From contig DDYT01000020.1 of assembly GCA_002348095.1 (NCBI GenBank), forward strand, positions 337 to 38,371: a DNA stretch of 38,035 nt, read 5' to 3'. This DNA comes from Erysipelotrichaceae bacterium UBA2227 (GTDB taxonomy: Bacteria > Bacillota_I > Bacilli_A > Erysipelotrichales > Erysipelotrichaceae). The position numbers were made by a program, and so were the translations under genes. Positions 8,777-16,928 of this stretch are shown piece by piece. The notes beneath the pieces were generated by a model. The model was not told the origin of the DNA. It made no database searches and saw nothing but the letters and a program-made list of their open reading frames with translations. How positions within the stretch are numbered: the stretch's first letter is position 1; every line of letters starts with the position of its first letter.

Positions 8777-9369
8777 TACATGCTCTCAAACAAGACCGAC
8801 TTGCTTTGCATAAAATACGAGAATCCGCTTAACACTGAAACACTGACCGAGAACCAAAGCAAGAAATCCGTGATCGGCAGATTATAAAGTTCAAAGGGCA
8901 GATTGTTAAGTAAAACGAAAATTATCGTGAACATCTGAGAAACCGTCTTGATTTTCCCCAGATATCCGGCAGCCATGACGACACCTTTGCCCGAAGAAAC
9001 CATGCGTATGCCATCAACGATCGTATCCCGCCAAATCATGATCAAAACGGCAGCCACCGGAACGATCCCCTGAAAAACAAACATGACGAACATCGTGTTG
9101 ACAAGCATTTTATCCGCAATCGGATCAATAAATTTCCCAAACGATGTGATCAGATTGTATTTTCTGGCGATATAACCGTCAATGAAATCCGTCGCTGAAG
9201 CAATGACAAATAAAATCAGAACGATGATGTTCAGCAGGGAAATCGTTACGAATCCGACACTGTACACCGGTAAAACGATATCAAACTGCGCATAAGGAAA
9301 GATCATGGTCAAAACGATCACAGGGACTAATATCATTCGGATGACCGACAGCTTGTTTGGCAGATTCAT
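8776..9369 (-). CDS. pgsA: CDP-diacylglycerol-glycerol-3-phosphate 3-phosphatidyltransferase
   Basis: Integral membrane enzyme making phosphatidylglycerol phosphate from CDP-diacylglycerol and glycerol-3-phosphate. It is 197 aa. The family signature DG-x2-AR-x8-G-x3-D-x3-D is complete (DGYIARKYNL ... GKFIDPIADK, about residues 64-86). Several hydrophobic helices surround it. It starts at ATG 9369, one base after the stop of the RodZ-like gene, and ends overlapping cinA. The rodZ-pgsA-cinA-recA order is the standard Firmicutes arrangement. Confidence 0.96.
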   Translation of the reverse strand: MNLPNKLSVIRMILVPVIVLTMIFPYAQFDIVLPVYSVGFVTISLLNIIVLILFVIASATDFIDGYIARKYNLITSFGKFIDPIADKMLVNTMFVMFVFQGIVPVAAVLIMIWRDTIVDGIRMVSSGKGVVMAAGYLGKIKTVSQMFTIIFVLLNNLPFELYNLPITDFLLWFSVSVSVLSGFSYFMQSKSVLFESM

Positions 9370-9370
9370 G

Positions 9371-10276
9371 TTATTCTCCTTTAAAGCGGAAAGTAATTTT
9401 CATTCCGCGCAGCCAATTGGCAATGGAGGGATCCCAGTCGATGACTTCATCATTGACACGCAGGACATTATCTTTCAGATTTCCGAAGTGCAGCATGACA
9501 TCGAGTCCGTCTCTGGCCAAAAGACGTATTTCCATCACATCATCTTTTCTGTAAGTCTTAGACTTTGGATTATCCGTAGCTACCCCGTCAATATAAACCT
9601 TCATCCAAACATCCCGGACAAACGTAACCGAAATCAGGATTTCCTCATCCGCTACATACCCCTTGATATCATACTCACGCGCATTGACTTTACTGACGGA
9701 TACCGTCGATATAAAGGGGACGTCGGTATGATCTTCATTGGGATTCTGATTGGTATCATTGGGATTTACAGGCAAACCGATGATTTTATCATCCTTGATC
9801 CGGCTGTTTGAATCATTGATCATCGGTAAAACATACACAGCGAAAATTACAGAAAGTGTGATCAGCAGCAGGATGACGAATACAAGCAGGGATAAAAGCG
9901 AATAATCGACTTTACGCTTGCCTGCCGGGCGAAGCACACCGGATACGACATCTGATTTTTTACCGGTCAGTCGTTTTTTAACATTTTCTTCTGTCTGTTT
10001 ATTTTGTTTTATAACATTGAGTTTCTGGGTATGATGCAACTCTTTGATGGCTGCATCCACATCATTTCTCATAAGCTCATAATCCAAATATAAAGCCTGT
10101 GCATAAAAACGTACGAAGTAAGGAACGTAGGAAATATCTTCCTTAAAAAAATCCAAATCGCCTTCTTCCAGTGCACGCAGCTGCGGTACGGTGATTTTCG
10201 TCTTTGCGCTCATTTCTTCCAGCGTAAAGCCGACTTCTTCACGCTGTTCTTTTAAGCGCAAACCGACATTTTTCAT
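9371..10276 (-). CDS. rodZ: RodZ-like membrane protein with N-terminal helix-turn-helix
   Basis: Cell-shape/morphogenesis protein related to RodZ (YmfM in Bacillus), a bitopic membrane protein that links MreB-type cytoskeleton to wall synthesis. It is 301 aa: an Xre-type helix-turn-helix at about residues 5-70, a basic linker, one membrane helix at about 127-153, and an extracellular DUF4115-like beta domain (about 185-300). The start at 10276 has an AGGTGA ribosome binding site. It is the first gene of the pgsA-cinA-recA operon and has a promoter just upstream that overlaps the rnpB terminator region. Confidence 0.85.
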   Translation of the reverse strand: MKNVGLRLKEQREEVGFTLEEMSAKTKITVPQLRALEEGDLDFFKEDISYVPYFVRFYAQALYLDYELMRNDVDAAIKELHHTQKLNVIKQNKQTEENVKKRLTGKKSDVVSGVLRPAGKRKVDYSLLSLLVFVILLLITLSVIFAVYVLPMINDSNSRIKDDKIIGLPVNPNDTNQNPNEDHTDVPFISTVSVSKVNAREYDIKGYVADEEILISVTFVRDVWMKVYIDGVATDNPKSKTYRKDDVMEIRLLARDGLDVMLHFGNLKDNVLRVNDEVIDWDPSIANWLRGMKITFRFKGE

Positions 10277-10305
10277 GATTTATCACCTGCTTTCGTATCA
10301 AATAA

Positions 10306-10334
10306 ATACTATCATGCAACGCATCGAATGTAAA
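10306..10334 (-). promoter_or_regulatory. Probable promoter of rodZ-pgsA-cinA-recA
   Basis: On the minus strand TTTACA (10329-10334, five of six consensus bases) and TAGTAT (10306-10311) are separated by 17 bases. The -35 lies at the tail of the rnpB terminator. Confidence 0.5.
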
Positions 10335-10361
10335 ATAAAAATGGAACGTAAAAGTTCCAAG
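10335..10361 (-). terminator. Intrinsic terminator after rnpB
   Basis: On the minus strand the stem GGAAC/GTTCC with loop TTTTAC is followed by ATTTTTATTTT. Confidence 0.75.
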
Positions 10362-10365
10362 ATAA

Positions 10366-10714
10366 GACTGACACCCTGTAAGCCATGTTCTGTCCCTTTT
10401 TCAAGGGGGTAACCATTTATCTGCACGTTGCCGTGCTCCACGCAGGCTTCATTTCGCCTTTGTGAATTCCCCTACCAATTTTGGGTTTCTCGCTTGCGGG
10501 GTTTACCTCGTTCCACTCCTTAGGTTTCCCTAAAGACTCCGTCACTGTGGCACTTTTACAGACGCCATCCATGGCTTTCGCTTTAGGATTTGATCGGCCG
10601 TCAGATTGCTCTGCCTAAATTTATCGTTTCATTTAGCACAAACACTACCGCCATCGCAGACGGTGCGAGCATGGACTTTCCTCTGGTTGCCCAGCGGTTA
10701 CCCGGGTGTCAGTC
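10366..10714 (-). ncRNA. rnpB: RNase P RNA, Bacillus (B) type
   Basis: Catalytic RNA of ribonuclease P, which makes the 5' ends of tRNAs. The terminal P1 helix is a perfect ten-base match between GACTGACACC (10705-10714) and GGTGTCAGTC (10366-10375). Conserved core blocks are present in order: AGAGGAAAGTCCATGCTC, GAGGTAAACCCC, GCGAGAAACCCAAA, GGTAGGGGA, and ACAGAACATGGCTTACAG near the 3' end. The length is about 349 bases. The 5' end overlaps the TGA stop codon of gpsB. A TATAAG -10-like element at 10724-10729, inside the gpsB coding sequence, may provide its promoter; processing from a gpsB transcript is the alternative. Confidence 0.97.
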
Positions 10715-11029
10715 GTTATTTTGCTTATAAAGCTTTTCTTCCAGTTTCGCCAGACGCTTTAACACGTCGCTTTGCGATAATCCTTCGGGTGCGGATGAAA
10801 CACTTTGCTTACTCTGCAACTCCACGACCAAAGCCTGCAGGTGGGCGTTTTCCTTCTGCAACTTCAGTAACAGCGACTGCTGCGTTTCGATCGTCTTATC
10901 AAACTCTTCATAATCCCGAATGATTTCATCCAGAAACCGGTCGACTTCGATCGGAGAATATCCTTTAAAATCTACGTTGAACTGCTGATTCAGAATCGAT
11001 CGGGGGCTGTGTTTCAGTTGCAGACGCAT
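10709..11029 (-). CDS. gpsB: Cell-division protein GpsB (DivIVA family)
   Basis: Small cytoplasmic coiled-coil protein that guides class A penicillin-binding proteins between septum and side wall. It is 106 aa. The DivIVA/GpsB N-terminal domain is clear (ILNQQFNVDF-KGYSPIEVDRFLDEIIRDYEEF), followed by a coiled coil and a short C-terminal helix. I chose ATG 11029, which has a GAGGTG ribosome binding site five to six bases upstream; the longer frame to 11077 adds 16 residues not seen in the family. It is transcribed away from recU and the class A PBP, its expected partner, next door. The stop codon lies in the P1 helix of rnpB. Confidence 0.92.
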   Translation of the reverse strand: MRLQLKHSPRSILNQQFNVDFKGYSPIEVDRFLDEIIRDYEEFDKTIETQQSLLLKLQKENAHLQALVVELQSKQSVSSAPEGLSQSDVLKRLAKLEEKLYKQNND

Positions 11030-11100
11030 ACCATCACCTCGCACCGTCATTTTCTCAAATATCGGCTTAAAAAGCAAGTATTGAAGACGAAAAGAACGAG

Positions 11101-11131
11101 TATAGTCAAAACAAGTGAAATCCGTTATAAT
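11101..11131 (+). promoter_or_regulatory. Probable promoter of recU-ponA
   Basis: A perfect TATAAT (11126-11131) stands 17 bases before the recU ATG, with a weak TAGTCA -35-like element about 17 bases further up. The 118-base gap between the recU and gpsB starts must also hold the gpsB promoter on the other strand; a minus-strand TTGACT near 11104-11109 is a possible -35 for it. Confidence 0.5.
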
Positions 11132-11147
11132 AGTACAGGTGATATTT

Positions 11148-11756
11148 ATGATCGGTTATCCAACCAAAAAGAAAAACAGGCTTGCCCTTGCAGAACAAAA
11201 AAGCAGTAAAGCACATCGCGGCATGTCGTTGGAAGACGATGTGAACAAGACCAACAGTTATTATTTGGAAACCGACCGTGCCGTTATTTTCAAAAAACCG
11301 ACACCGATACAGGTCGTTGAAGTGTCTTACCCGGCCAGAAATAAAGCAAAGATCACTGAAGCTTATTACCGACAGGCATCGACGACCGATTACAACGGCG
11401 TCTACAGAGGACTCCCCATTGATTTTGAAGCTAAAGAAACCGTAAACAAAACATCGTTTGCTTTATCAAAACTGCATAAGCATCAGCTGGATCATTTGAT
11501 CAACGTGCACCGCCATGGAGCACTTGCGTTTCTTCTGATCCGCTTCAGTTCGCTGGATGAAACCTATATGGTCATGGTTGAATCGCTCAAACGATTCCTT
11601 AATAATCATGACCGTCAATCGATCCCTTATGACTGGATCAAAGAAGAAGGCACGCTTATCCCCTATTCTCTGACACCGCCGGTCGATTATCTGACCGCAT
11701 TGGATCGAATCATACGTAAAGGAGTAAATTGTAATGAAGAAAAATGTTGCCCGTAA
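11148..11756 (+). CDS. recU: Holliday junction resolvase RecU
   Basis: Endonuclease that resolves Holliday junctions in Firmicutes recombination and segregation. It is 202 aa. The start MIGYPTKKK matches the family's usual MI-YP start, with AGGTG upstream; a GTG at 11115 would overlap the -10 box and is rejected. An N-terminal GMSLE motif, the catalytic stretch RQASTTDYNG followed by FEAKET, and the C-terminal region all fit RecU. It overlaps the following penicillin-binding protein gene by 23 bases, so translation is probably coupled. The recU-ponA pairing is as in Bacillus. Confidence 0.95.
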   Translation: MIGYPTKKKNRLALAEQKSSKAHRGMSLEDDVNKTNSYYLETDRAVIFKKPTPIQVVEVSYPARNKAKITEAYYRQASTTDYNGVYRGLPIDFEAKETVNKTSFALSKLHKHQLDHLINVHRHGALAFLLIRFSSLDETYMVMVESLKRFLNNHDRQSIPYDWIKEEGTLIPYSLTPPVDYLTALDRIIRKGVNCNEEKCCP

Positions 11757-14658
11757 ACCAAAACGCAAAATATTGATGTCGACGATTTCAGCGCTGGTTG
11801 CCATGATCGTCGTTTTCGGCGTTTCCGGTTCTTCGACCGCTTTGCTGCTGTTTAACGAAATGCTCAAAGAAACCCCGGAGCTGAATGTCAATGACTTTAT
11901 CTCACCGGAATCCACCAAAATTTATGACCGTGAAGGTATTCTGATTGCGGACATCGGATTTAAAGTAAGGGAAAACATCACCTATGCACAGATGCCGCAA
12001 GTTTTGATCGATGCTTTTGTTGCGATCGAAGACTCACGTTTCTTCACCCATAACGGATTTGACTTGCCGCGTTTTACCAAAGCGATTTTGGAAAACATCC
12101 GGAACGGATTTGGAGCTCAGGGAGGTTCGACCTTTACGATGCAGTTGGTGAAGAACACCTATTTTGCTTCCGAAGAAAGCAATGCGGATGTTACAATCGA
12201 ACGTAAGGTCATGGAAATTTCCCTTGCCATGCAGCTGGAAAAAGAAATTAGTAAGAAGCGTATCCTTGAACTTTACGTCAATAAAGTCAACTACGGAGTT
12301 CCGTCATCCTATGGCATCTATAATGCCGCGCGATATTATTTCGGAAAAGACATCGAACAGCTGACCTTAAGTGAAGCTGCTTATCTGGCCGGTGTGGTCA
12401 ATGCACCCAACCGTTTTCAGGCATATAAAAATATTAAAAGAGCGACCGAACGTCGCAATGAAGTATTGTATTTCATGCATTATCACGGGTATATCACCAA
12501 GTCTGAGTATGAGGCTGCCCTTTCCATCAAACTGGAAGATCAGCTGGTTGGTGATAACTTAGCCGGAACGCCTTCACAATATCAGGCGTACATCGATGCC
12601 GTGGTCGCTGAAGTCAAAGAACTGACCGGGATGGATCCTGCAACCGTTCCGATGAACATTTACACCCACATGGACCGGGCGACTCAGGAGTTGATGGAAG
12701 CAATTCAGAATGAAGAAACGACCATCAAATTCCCACATGATCTGCTTCAGACTGCCGGCATATCTATGGACGTCAAGACCGGTGCCGTAATTGCCATTGG
12801 CGGCGGACGTTTCTATTATGGAGAACGTCTGTACAACCGGGCGACCCGTGCCTTCCGTAATCCGGGTTCTTCCGTCAAACCTTTACTCGACTATGCACTG
12901 GCTTTGGAGTATCTGGGTTATGCCACCAGCCATGTCATTTTGGATGAACCGATTCTGTGGGCAGGAACCGATCTGGTCGTTCGAAACTTTGACCGTACTT
13001 ACAACGGCGAGATGCGAATGATGGAAGCATTATCCCGCTCAATCAATATACCGGCCGTAAAAACCCTTCAACAAGTCGTCACTTCGATCGGCAGTGCCAA
13101 AGTCGTCGAATACCTGCAATCCTTGGGCTTTTCAAAAGTATTCAGAGGAAACAACGGTTTTGATTTAGGTTATGCCATCGGCGGTTCGACATTCAATACG
13201 ACACCCTTTGAGATGGTCGGTGCCTACGGCATGATCCTTAACGGCGGGGTTTATACCAAACCGCACACCGTCAGCCGGATCGAATTCAGAAACGGCGATA
13301 CACCGATCATTCCAACCTTTGCTTCAGTAAGAGTCCTCTCTGCGGAAGCCGCTTATCTGACGGCCCATATGATGGAATACTCGGTCAGCGGTCCTTTCGG
13401 AAACTATATGCGTATACTGAATCGCAAATATCCGGTGTTTGCCAAATCAGGCACCTCCGACTGGGGTACCGAGGGCGAACGTTTCGGAATACCGGCCGGT
13501 GCTGCCAAAGACATGTGGATGGTCGGGGGAACTTCCCGATACCTCAATGTTGTCTGGTTAGGTTTTGATCAGGCGGTGGCCGGACAGCAGACATGGATCA
13601 CCAGCAACATTTCACGCGCCAACATTCATGGCAATACGATCCGGCTGCTGTTAAACCAGCAGGAGAAACTCGCAAACGACTTTCCGGCAATCCCGCGTCC
13701 GGCAGGAGTCGTTGATATTACCCATGTTCTTGGTGTCTATCCTTATGCCGCTCCGCTTGAGGGAATGAACCCTACTCTGATAACGACCGGTCTGATTAAA
13801 CAGGAGTTTGCAACATTAACCACGTTAACGCCTCCGGCACTGTCCAGCCTTACCGATGTCACTGTAAACATGAGTTCCTCCGGTCCAAATACCCGGACGG
13901 TATCCACGACGCTTACGGCTTACCCGATCCCTGAAGATTTGGTCATGGCTTCTGATACGATGGAAATGGTCCTGGATACAGGCACCCAGATCGTCAGAGC
14001 CAACGGCAAGCGTCTATACCATCCTTCATGGATTTTCGGACCGGTCCGTTACTTCACCAGTGTCAGCGTCAACGGCGGTACACCAGTGTTATCTTACAGT
14101 GATCAAAGCACCGTTACCCTGGAAGTCGAGATTCCTGCCAATGGTGATTCGACGCTCAATGTCTGCGGATTCTACGCGTTCGAGTACGCTTCGAATATTC
14201 GAAGCAATCAGATTTGCAAGACGGTCAATGCCGGCGATGCCAATATCTCCGTACCCAAGTTTACCGGAGGGCTGATTGCGACATTTACCAACTGGATTAC
14301 TTCATTCAATCTGAAAACTCCGGTACTGACTATGGTCGATCCGCTGCTGAAATCACAGATCGGTATCGTTACAAGTCTGAATCCGGATGTTCAGGGGCAA
14401 TCCATGAAGTACTCCGATTTGAAAAAAATCAATTTTGAAGCAACTTACTATGACAAAAATGTCAGTTTTGCGACAATCCTTGGTCAAACCAAGTTATATG
14501 TTCAAACTTTGTGGCCGGATTTTCGTTTCTTTAACGTCACCTACGAACCTTCAGATGCACCTAATACTGCGACTGTAAAAGAGGTTCTGGTTGACGGAGT
14601 CGTTGTCAACAGCCAGAAACTGTCATTGAACAACAACATCAAAATCCGACTTGAATAA
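11734..14658 (+). CDS. ponA: Class A penicillin-binding protein (PBP1A-type transglycosylase/transpeptidase)
   Basis: Bifunctional wall synthase of 974 aa anchored by one helix (about residues 13-40). The glycosyltransferase 51 domain covers about 60-240, with catalytic Glu in AIEDSRFF (E99) and GGSTFTMQLVKN. The transpeptidase domain covers about 330-640, with the serine motif SSVK (S379, K382), SIN (S436-N438) and KSGT (571-574). The remaining roughly 310 residues, rich in Thr/Ser/Pro, form a long extracellular extension of beta-type composition that I cannot assign to a named domain; B. subtilis PBP1 also has a long tail (FN3-like). Its start lies inside recU, and a terminator shared with nth follows. 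Confidence 0.96.
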   Translation: MKKNVARKPKRKILMSTISALVAMIVVFGVSGSSTALLLFNEMLKETPELNVNDFISPESTKIYDREGILIADIGFKVRENITYAQMPQVLIDAFVAIEDSRFFTHNGFDLPRFTKAILENIRNGFGAQGGSTFTMQLVKNTYFASEESNADVTIERKVMEISLAMQLEKEISKKRILELYVNKVNYGVPSSYGIYNAARYYFGKDIEQLTLSEAAYLAGVVNAPNRFQAYKNIKRATERRNEVLYFMHYHGYITKSEYEAALSIKLEDQLVGDNLAGTPSQYQAYIDAVVAEVKELTGMDPATVPMNIYTHMDRATQELMEAIQNEETTIKFPHDLLQTAGISMDVKTGAVIAIGGGRFYYGERLYNRATRAFRNPGSSVKPLLDYALALEYLGYATSHVILDEPILWAGTDLVVRNFDRTYNGEMRMMEALSRSINIPAVKTLQQVVTSIGSAKVVEYLQSLGFSKVFRGNNGFDLGYAIGGSTFNTTPFEMVGAYGMILNGGVYTKPHTVSRIEFRNGDTPIIPTFASVRVLSAEAAYLTAHMMEYSVSGPFGNYMRILNRKYPVFAKSGTSDWGTEGERFGIPAGAAKDMWMVGGTSRYLNVVWLGFDQAVAGQQTWITSNISRANIHGNTIRLLLNQQEKLANDFPAIPRPAGVVDITHVLGVYPYAAPLEGMNPTLITTGLIKQEFATLTTLTPPALSSLTDVTVNMSSSGPNTRTVSTTLTAYPIPEDLVMASDTMEMVLDTGTQIVRANGKRLYHPSWIFGPVRYFTSVSVNGGTPVLSYSDQSTVTLEVEIPANGDSTLNVCGFYAFEYASNIRSNQICKTVNAGDANISVPKFTGGLIATFTNWITSFNLKTPVLTMVDPLLKSQIGIVTSLNPDVQGQSMKYSDLKKINFEATYYDKNVSFATILGQTKLYVQTLWPDFRFFNVTYEPSDAPNTATVKEVLVDGVVVNSQKLSLNNNIKIRLE

Positions 14659-14660
14659 AA

Positions 14661-14692
14661 AACGAGTGCTCAGCGAGTCACTCGTTTTTCTT
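14661..14692. terminator. Bidirectional terminator between ponA and nth
   Basis: The stem ACGAGTG (14662-14668)/CACTCGT (14679-14685) has T-runs on both sides: TTTTTCTTT on the plus strand and TTTTTTATTC on the minus strand. The last codons and stop of nth are encoded within the hairpin. Confidence 0.9.
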
Positions 14693-15308
14693 TATAATAG
14701 CGGCATTGATCTTGAAACGGGCATTGGTCACACAAAGGGACTTTGGCTTTACAGAAGTATCTCCCGAAAAAAATGAACAGATGGTGTGCCCGATTCCAAC
14801 GTTCCCTTTTGATCTTGCGCCGTAACTTATCTTCAACTTTCAATACTGAGTCCGTGGGTTTGGCCAGATACAGCCGCTTGCTTATACGTTCAACATGGGT
14901 GTCAACAGCAATAGCCGGTACGTCGAACCAAACCGAAAGGACGACGTTGGCGGTCTTACGTCCGACCCCCGGAAGCGCCTGCAAGTCTTTTCGCTTCGAC
15001 GGTATTTCACCGCCGTATTGGTCCATGCAAGTCATTGCCAGTTGTTTGATCATGCGTGCTTTATTGCGGTACAATCCGATATTCATAATACATTCTTCGA
15101 TATCACTGATATCCCCTGCTGCCAATGATCTTACATCGGGATAACGTTGAAACAGAGCAGGAGTTACTTTGTTGACAGAAACATCAGTGGCTTGTGCAGA
15201 TAATACGACCGCCACGATAAGTTCATACAGATTGTGATGATTGAGTTCACATTGTGCTTCAGGAAACATGCGATCAAGAACATCCAAAATCTCATCGGTT
15301 GTCCGCAT
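14670..15308 (-). CDS. nth: Endonuclease III
   Basis: DNA glycosylase/AP lyase removing oxidised pyrimidines. It is 212 aa from the ATG at 15308, which has GGAAGAG seven to eight bases upstream; a GTG two codons earlier would sit too close to that site. The helix-hairpin-helix motif LPGVGRKTA carries the catalytic lysine, VDTHV the catalytic aspartate, and the C-terminal iron-sulfur loop has the full C-x6-C-x2-C-x5-C pattern. It overlaps the end of dnaD, and its final codons lie in the shared terminator stem. The dnaD-nth pairing is conserved in Bacillus. Confidence 0.97.
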   Translation of the reverse strand: MRTTDEILDVLDRMFPEAQCELNHHNLYELIVAVVLSAQATDVSVNKVTPALFQRYPDVRSLAAGDISDIEECIMNIGLYRNKARMIKQLAMTCMDQYGGEIPSKRKDLQALPGVGRKTANVVLSVWFDVPAIAVDTHVERISKRLYLAKPTDSVLKVEDKLRRKIKRERWNRAHHLFIFFGRYFCKAKVPLCDQCPFQDQCRYYKEKRVTR

Positions 15309-15840
15309 GTTCACTCTCTTCCAGCTTTTCTACCGTAATCCCCTTTTGTTTCCAGCCCTGAAGAATTTTGTCAATGTACGCCATCGACAGTTTGCCCATG
15401 ATGCTGGCTTCCCGCAATGCATACGTGATGAGTTTATCCGGATAATGGCGTGACCATGTATTGAGCAATACCAATTCTTTCTGTGAAAGCGGCCGTCCAA
15501 ACTCATTTTCAACTAAGTCAAACACATCGCTGCTGATGGTCACCGATTTCTGTCCGGCACTTTCAAAAAGGCCGTCCAGATCAAACTCGACCTTTTTCGA
15601 CGAAGTTTTCACTGAAACATATCCTCGCAAGATCAGCTGGCTCAGCCATCCGTCGACCTGAGTCACTTCGCTGTTTAACGCCGTGGCCAGTGTTTTGATG
15701 TCGATCACTTTCCGTTGCTCGATCATATAGTCAAGCATCAGTAACACCATGGCCTCAGGCAGAGAAATGTTGATCTCATGCAGATTTTGCAATATCCAGT
15801 TTCTTCGACTGACATAACTTTCCTTCCACCACATAATCAT
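15292..15840 (-). CDS. dnaD: DnaD-family replication initiation protein
   Basis: Primosomal protein that helps load the replicative helicase at origins and restart sites in Firmicutes. It is 182 aa, shorter than the 232-aa Bacillus protein. The N-terminal winged-helix part covers about residues 1-90 and the DnaB/DnaD C-terminal domain about 105-175; I see ENEFGRPLSQKEL and, near the end, YIDKILQGWKQKGI, the typical YxxxILxxW signature. Its ATG overlaps the stop of the upstream YpmB-like gene (ATGA). It overlaps nth by 17 bases. Confidence 0.93.
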   Translation of the reverse strand: MIMWWKESYVSRRNWILQNLHEINISLPEAMVLLMLDYMIEQRKVIDIKTLATALNSEVTQVDGWLSQLILRGYVSVKTSSKKVEFDLDGLFESAGQKSVTISSDVFDLVENEFGRPLSQKELVLLNTWSRHYPDKLITYALREASIMGKLSMAYIDKILQGWKQKGITVEKLEESEHADNR

Positions 15841-16295
15841 TGCCCCTTTCGTAAATAAAAGACAGATTTCCCGGAGAAATCGATATACTGTAAGCGTTGC
15901 GCAGTATCGATCACAAAGACCGGTACATCAAAATAACCATAAGTTACTGATGATTCTTTGACGATTCCCTGGTCGATCAGCTCGTTAAGCAATTGAGGCA
16001 CCGGCGGGACATCAATCAAAAGAAATATAAGTCCGTCTTCGTCATAGAATACCAGCTGCTGTTTTTCAGAATTTAAGAAAGCAATATACGTAATCCGGTG
16101 ATGCGCATGACGTCCGATATAAATCGCTTCCGTTAACTGGTAGTTGCTGATCACACGTGAAAAAAGCTCTTGCTGGTCTGCCTGTGCTTTTCGTGACGGT
16201 CCGCTGACAAACACGAAAATATTGATGACCAGCAACAGAATCAGGATAAAGCTCAACAGAAATGTAAAGAAAGCAGATGACAACTTCTCTTTCAC
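15837..16295 (-). CDS. ypmB: YpmB-like membrane-anchored protein (DUF5590 type)
   Basis: A 152-aa protein with one N-terminal membrane helix (about residues 9-31) and an extracytoplasmic domain. The position immediately upstream of dnaD-nth, facing ponA/recU, corresponds to Bacillus ypmB, and size and topology agree. The family has no established biochemical role. It starts with GTG at 16295 behind GGGGTGA and has a promoter at 16316-16344. Identity rests on synteny and architecture more than on sequence motifs. Confidence 0.65.
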   Translation of the reverse strand: MKEKLSSAFFTFLLSFILILLLVINIFVFVSGPSRKAQADQQELFSRVISNYQLTEAIYIGRHAHHRITYIAFLNSEKQQLVFYDEDGLIFLLIDVPPVPQLLNELIDQGIVKESSVTYGYFDVPVFVIDTAQRLQYIDFSGKSVFYLRKGQ

Positions 16296-16315
16296 ATCAT
16301 CACCCCGTAGTCTAT

Positions 16316-16344
16316 ATTATATCAGAACCACGGTCATCTGGCAG
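16316..16344 (-). promoter_or_regulatory. Promoter of ypmB-dnaD-nth
   Basis: On the minus strand CTGCCA (16339-16344) and TATAAT (16316-16321) are spaced by 17 bases. It is divergent from the promoter at 16357-16385. Confidence 0.6.
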
Positions 16345-16356
16345 AATTTTCTCAGT

Positions 16357-16385
16357 TTGCATTGATACCGCAAACATGATATTAT
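16357..16385 (+). promoter_or_regulatory. Promoter of the thioredoxin-like gene
   Basis: TTGCAT (16357-16362) and TATTAT (16380-16385) are spaced by exactly 17 bases, followed by an AAAGGAG ribosome binding site and the ATG at 16409. Confidence 0.6.
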
Positions 16386-16408
16386 CAGTTTTGCAAAGGA
16401 GTCTTGCA

Positions 16409-16909
16409 ATGAGAGAAAAGTTCTTCATCGCTTCAGCCGTTACGATCGTTTTGTCAGCTATGTTGCTTTATACGTACAATTATTTCAAACCGTTGCCGGC
16501 CCCGTTAGTCTTGATCGATTATGCCCGGAGTTTTTCGATACCTTATAATGATCTCTCTGATTATCTGATCTCTGAAGACGGAACCTATTATCTCTGGTTT
16601 TGTGATGCATCGACTGACTGCACGTTTATCAACGATAATTCTCTTCGACCGTTGGCCAATGAAATCAAAGCCGGAGAGTTTCCGGAAATAACCTTTGTCG
16701 ATATGACCTATGCCCGAAAAAATATCTCACCTGCAAGGCTGAAACAGCTTTGGGGATTCACCGCTTACCCTGCCTTTGTGACGATCACCGTCAGCGAAGG
16801 TAACATGTCGATCGGCACAGTCCTTCAATGGGGTGTCAATGATCCGATCGGAAAAGAAGATGTTAAAAACTGGATGATTGAAAACGGCATTTGGAAAGGA
16901 TCGAAATAA
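16409..16909 (+). CDS. Membrane-anchored thioredoxin-fold-like protein
   Basis: I do not recognise a named family. The 166-aa protein starts at ATG 16409 (AAAGGAG eight bases upstream). One N-terminal membrane helix (about residues 5-24) leads into an extracytoplasmic domain. The layout resembles a thioredoxin: strand and cysteine region YLWFCDASTDC (C65 and C71, spaced C-x5-C rather than CxxC), strand ITFVDMT near 95-100, and WGFTAYPAFVTI at 115-126, where YP sits where thioredoxins have the cis-proline. If this is right, the two cysteines could still form a disulfide, but the classical redox motif is missing. It stands alone on the plus strand with its own promoter. Confidence 0.6.
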   Translation: MREKFFIASAVTIVLSAMLLYTYNYFKPLPAPLVLIDYARSFSIPYNDLSDYLISEDGTYYLWFCDASTDCTFINDNSLRPLANEIKAGEFPEITFVDMTYARKNISPARLKQLWGFTAYPAFVTITVSEGNMSIGTVLQWGVNDPIGKEDVKNWMIENGIWKGSK

Positions 16910-16928
16910 GATCATCCAACTGCTTTTT

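Noticed and set aside
11115..11147. Earlier GTG start for recU.
   Set aside because: It would lie upstream of and across the TATAAT box; the family begins with MI-YP at 11148.
16910..16928. Possible terminator between the facing 16409 and 16929 genes.
   Set aside because: There is a run of T, but the stem (GATC/GATC) is too weak to support.
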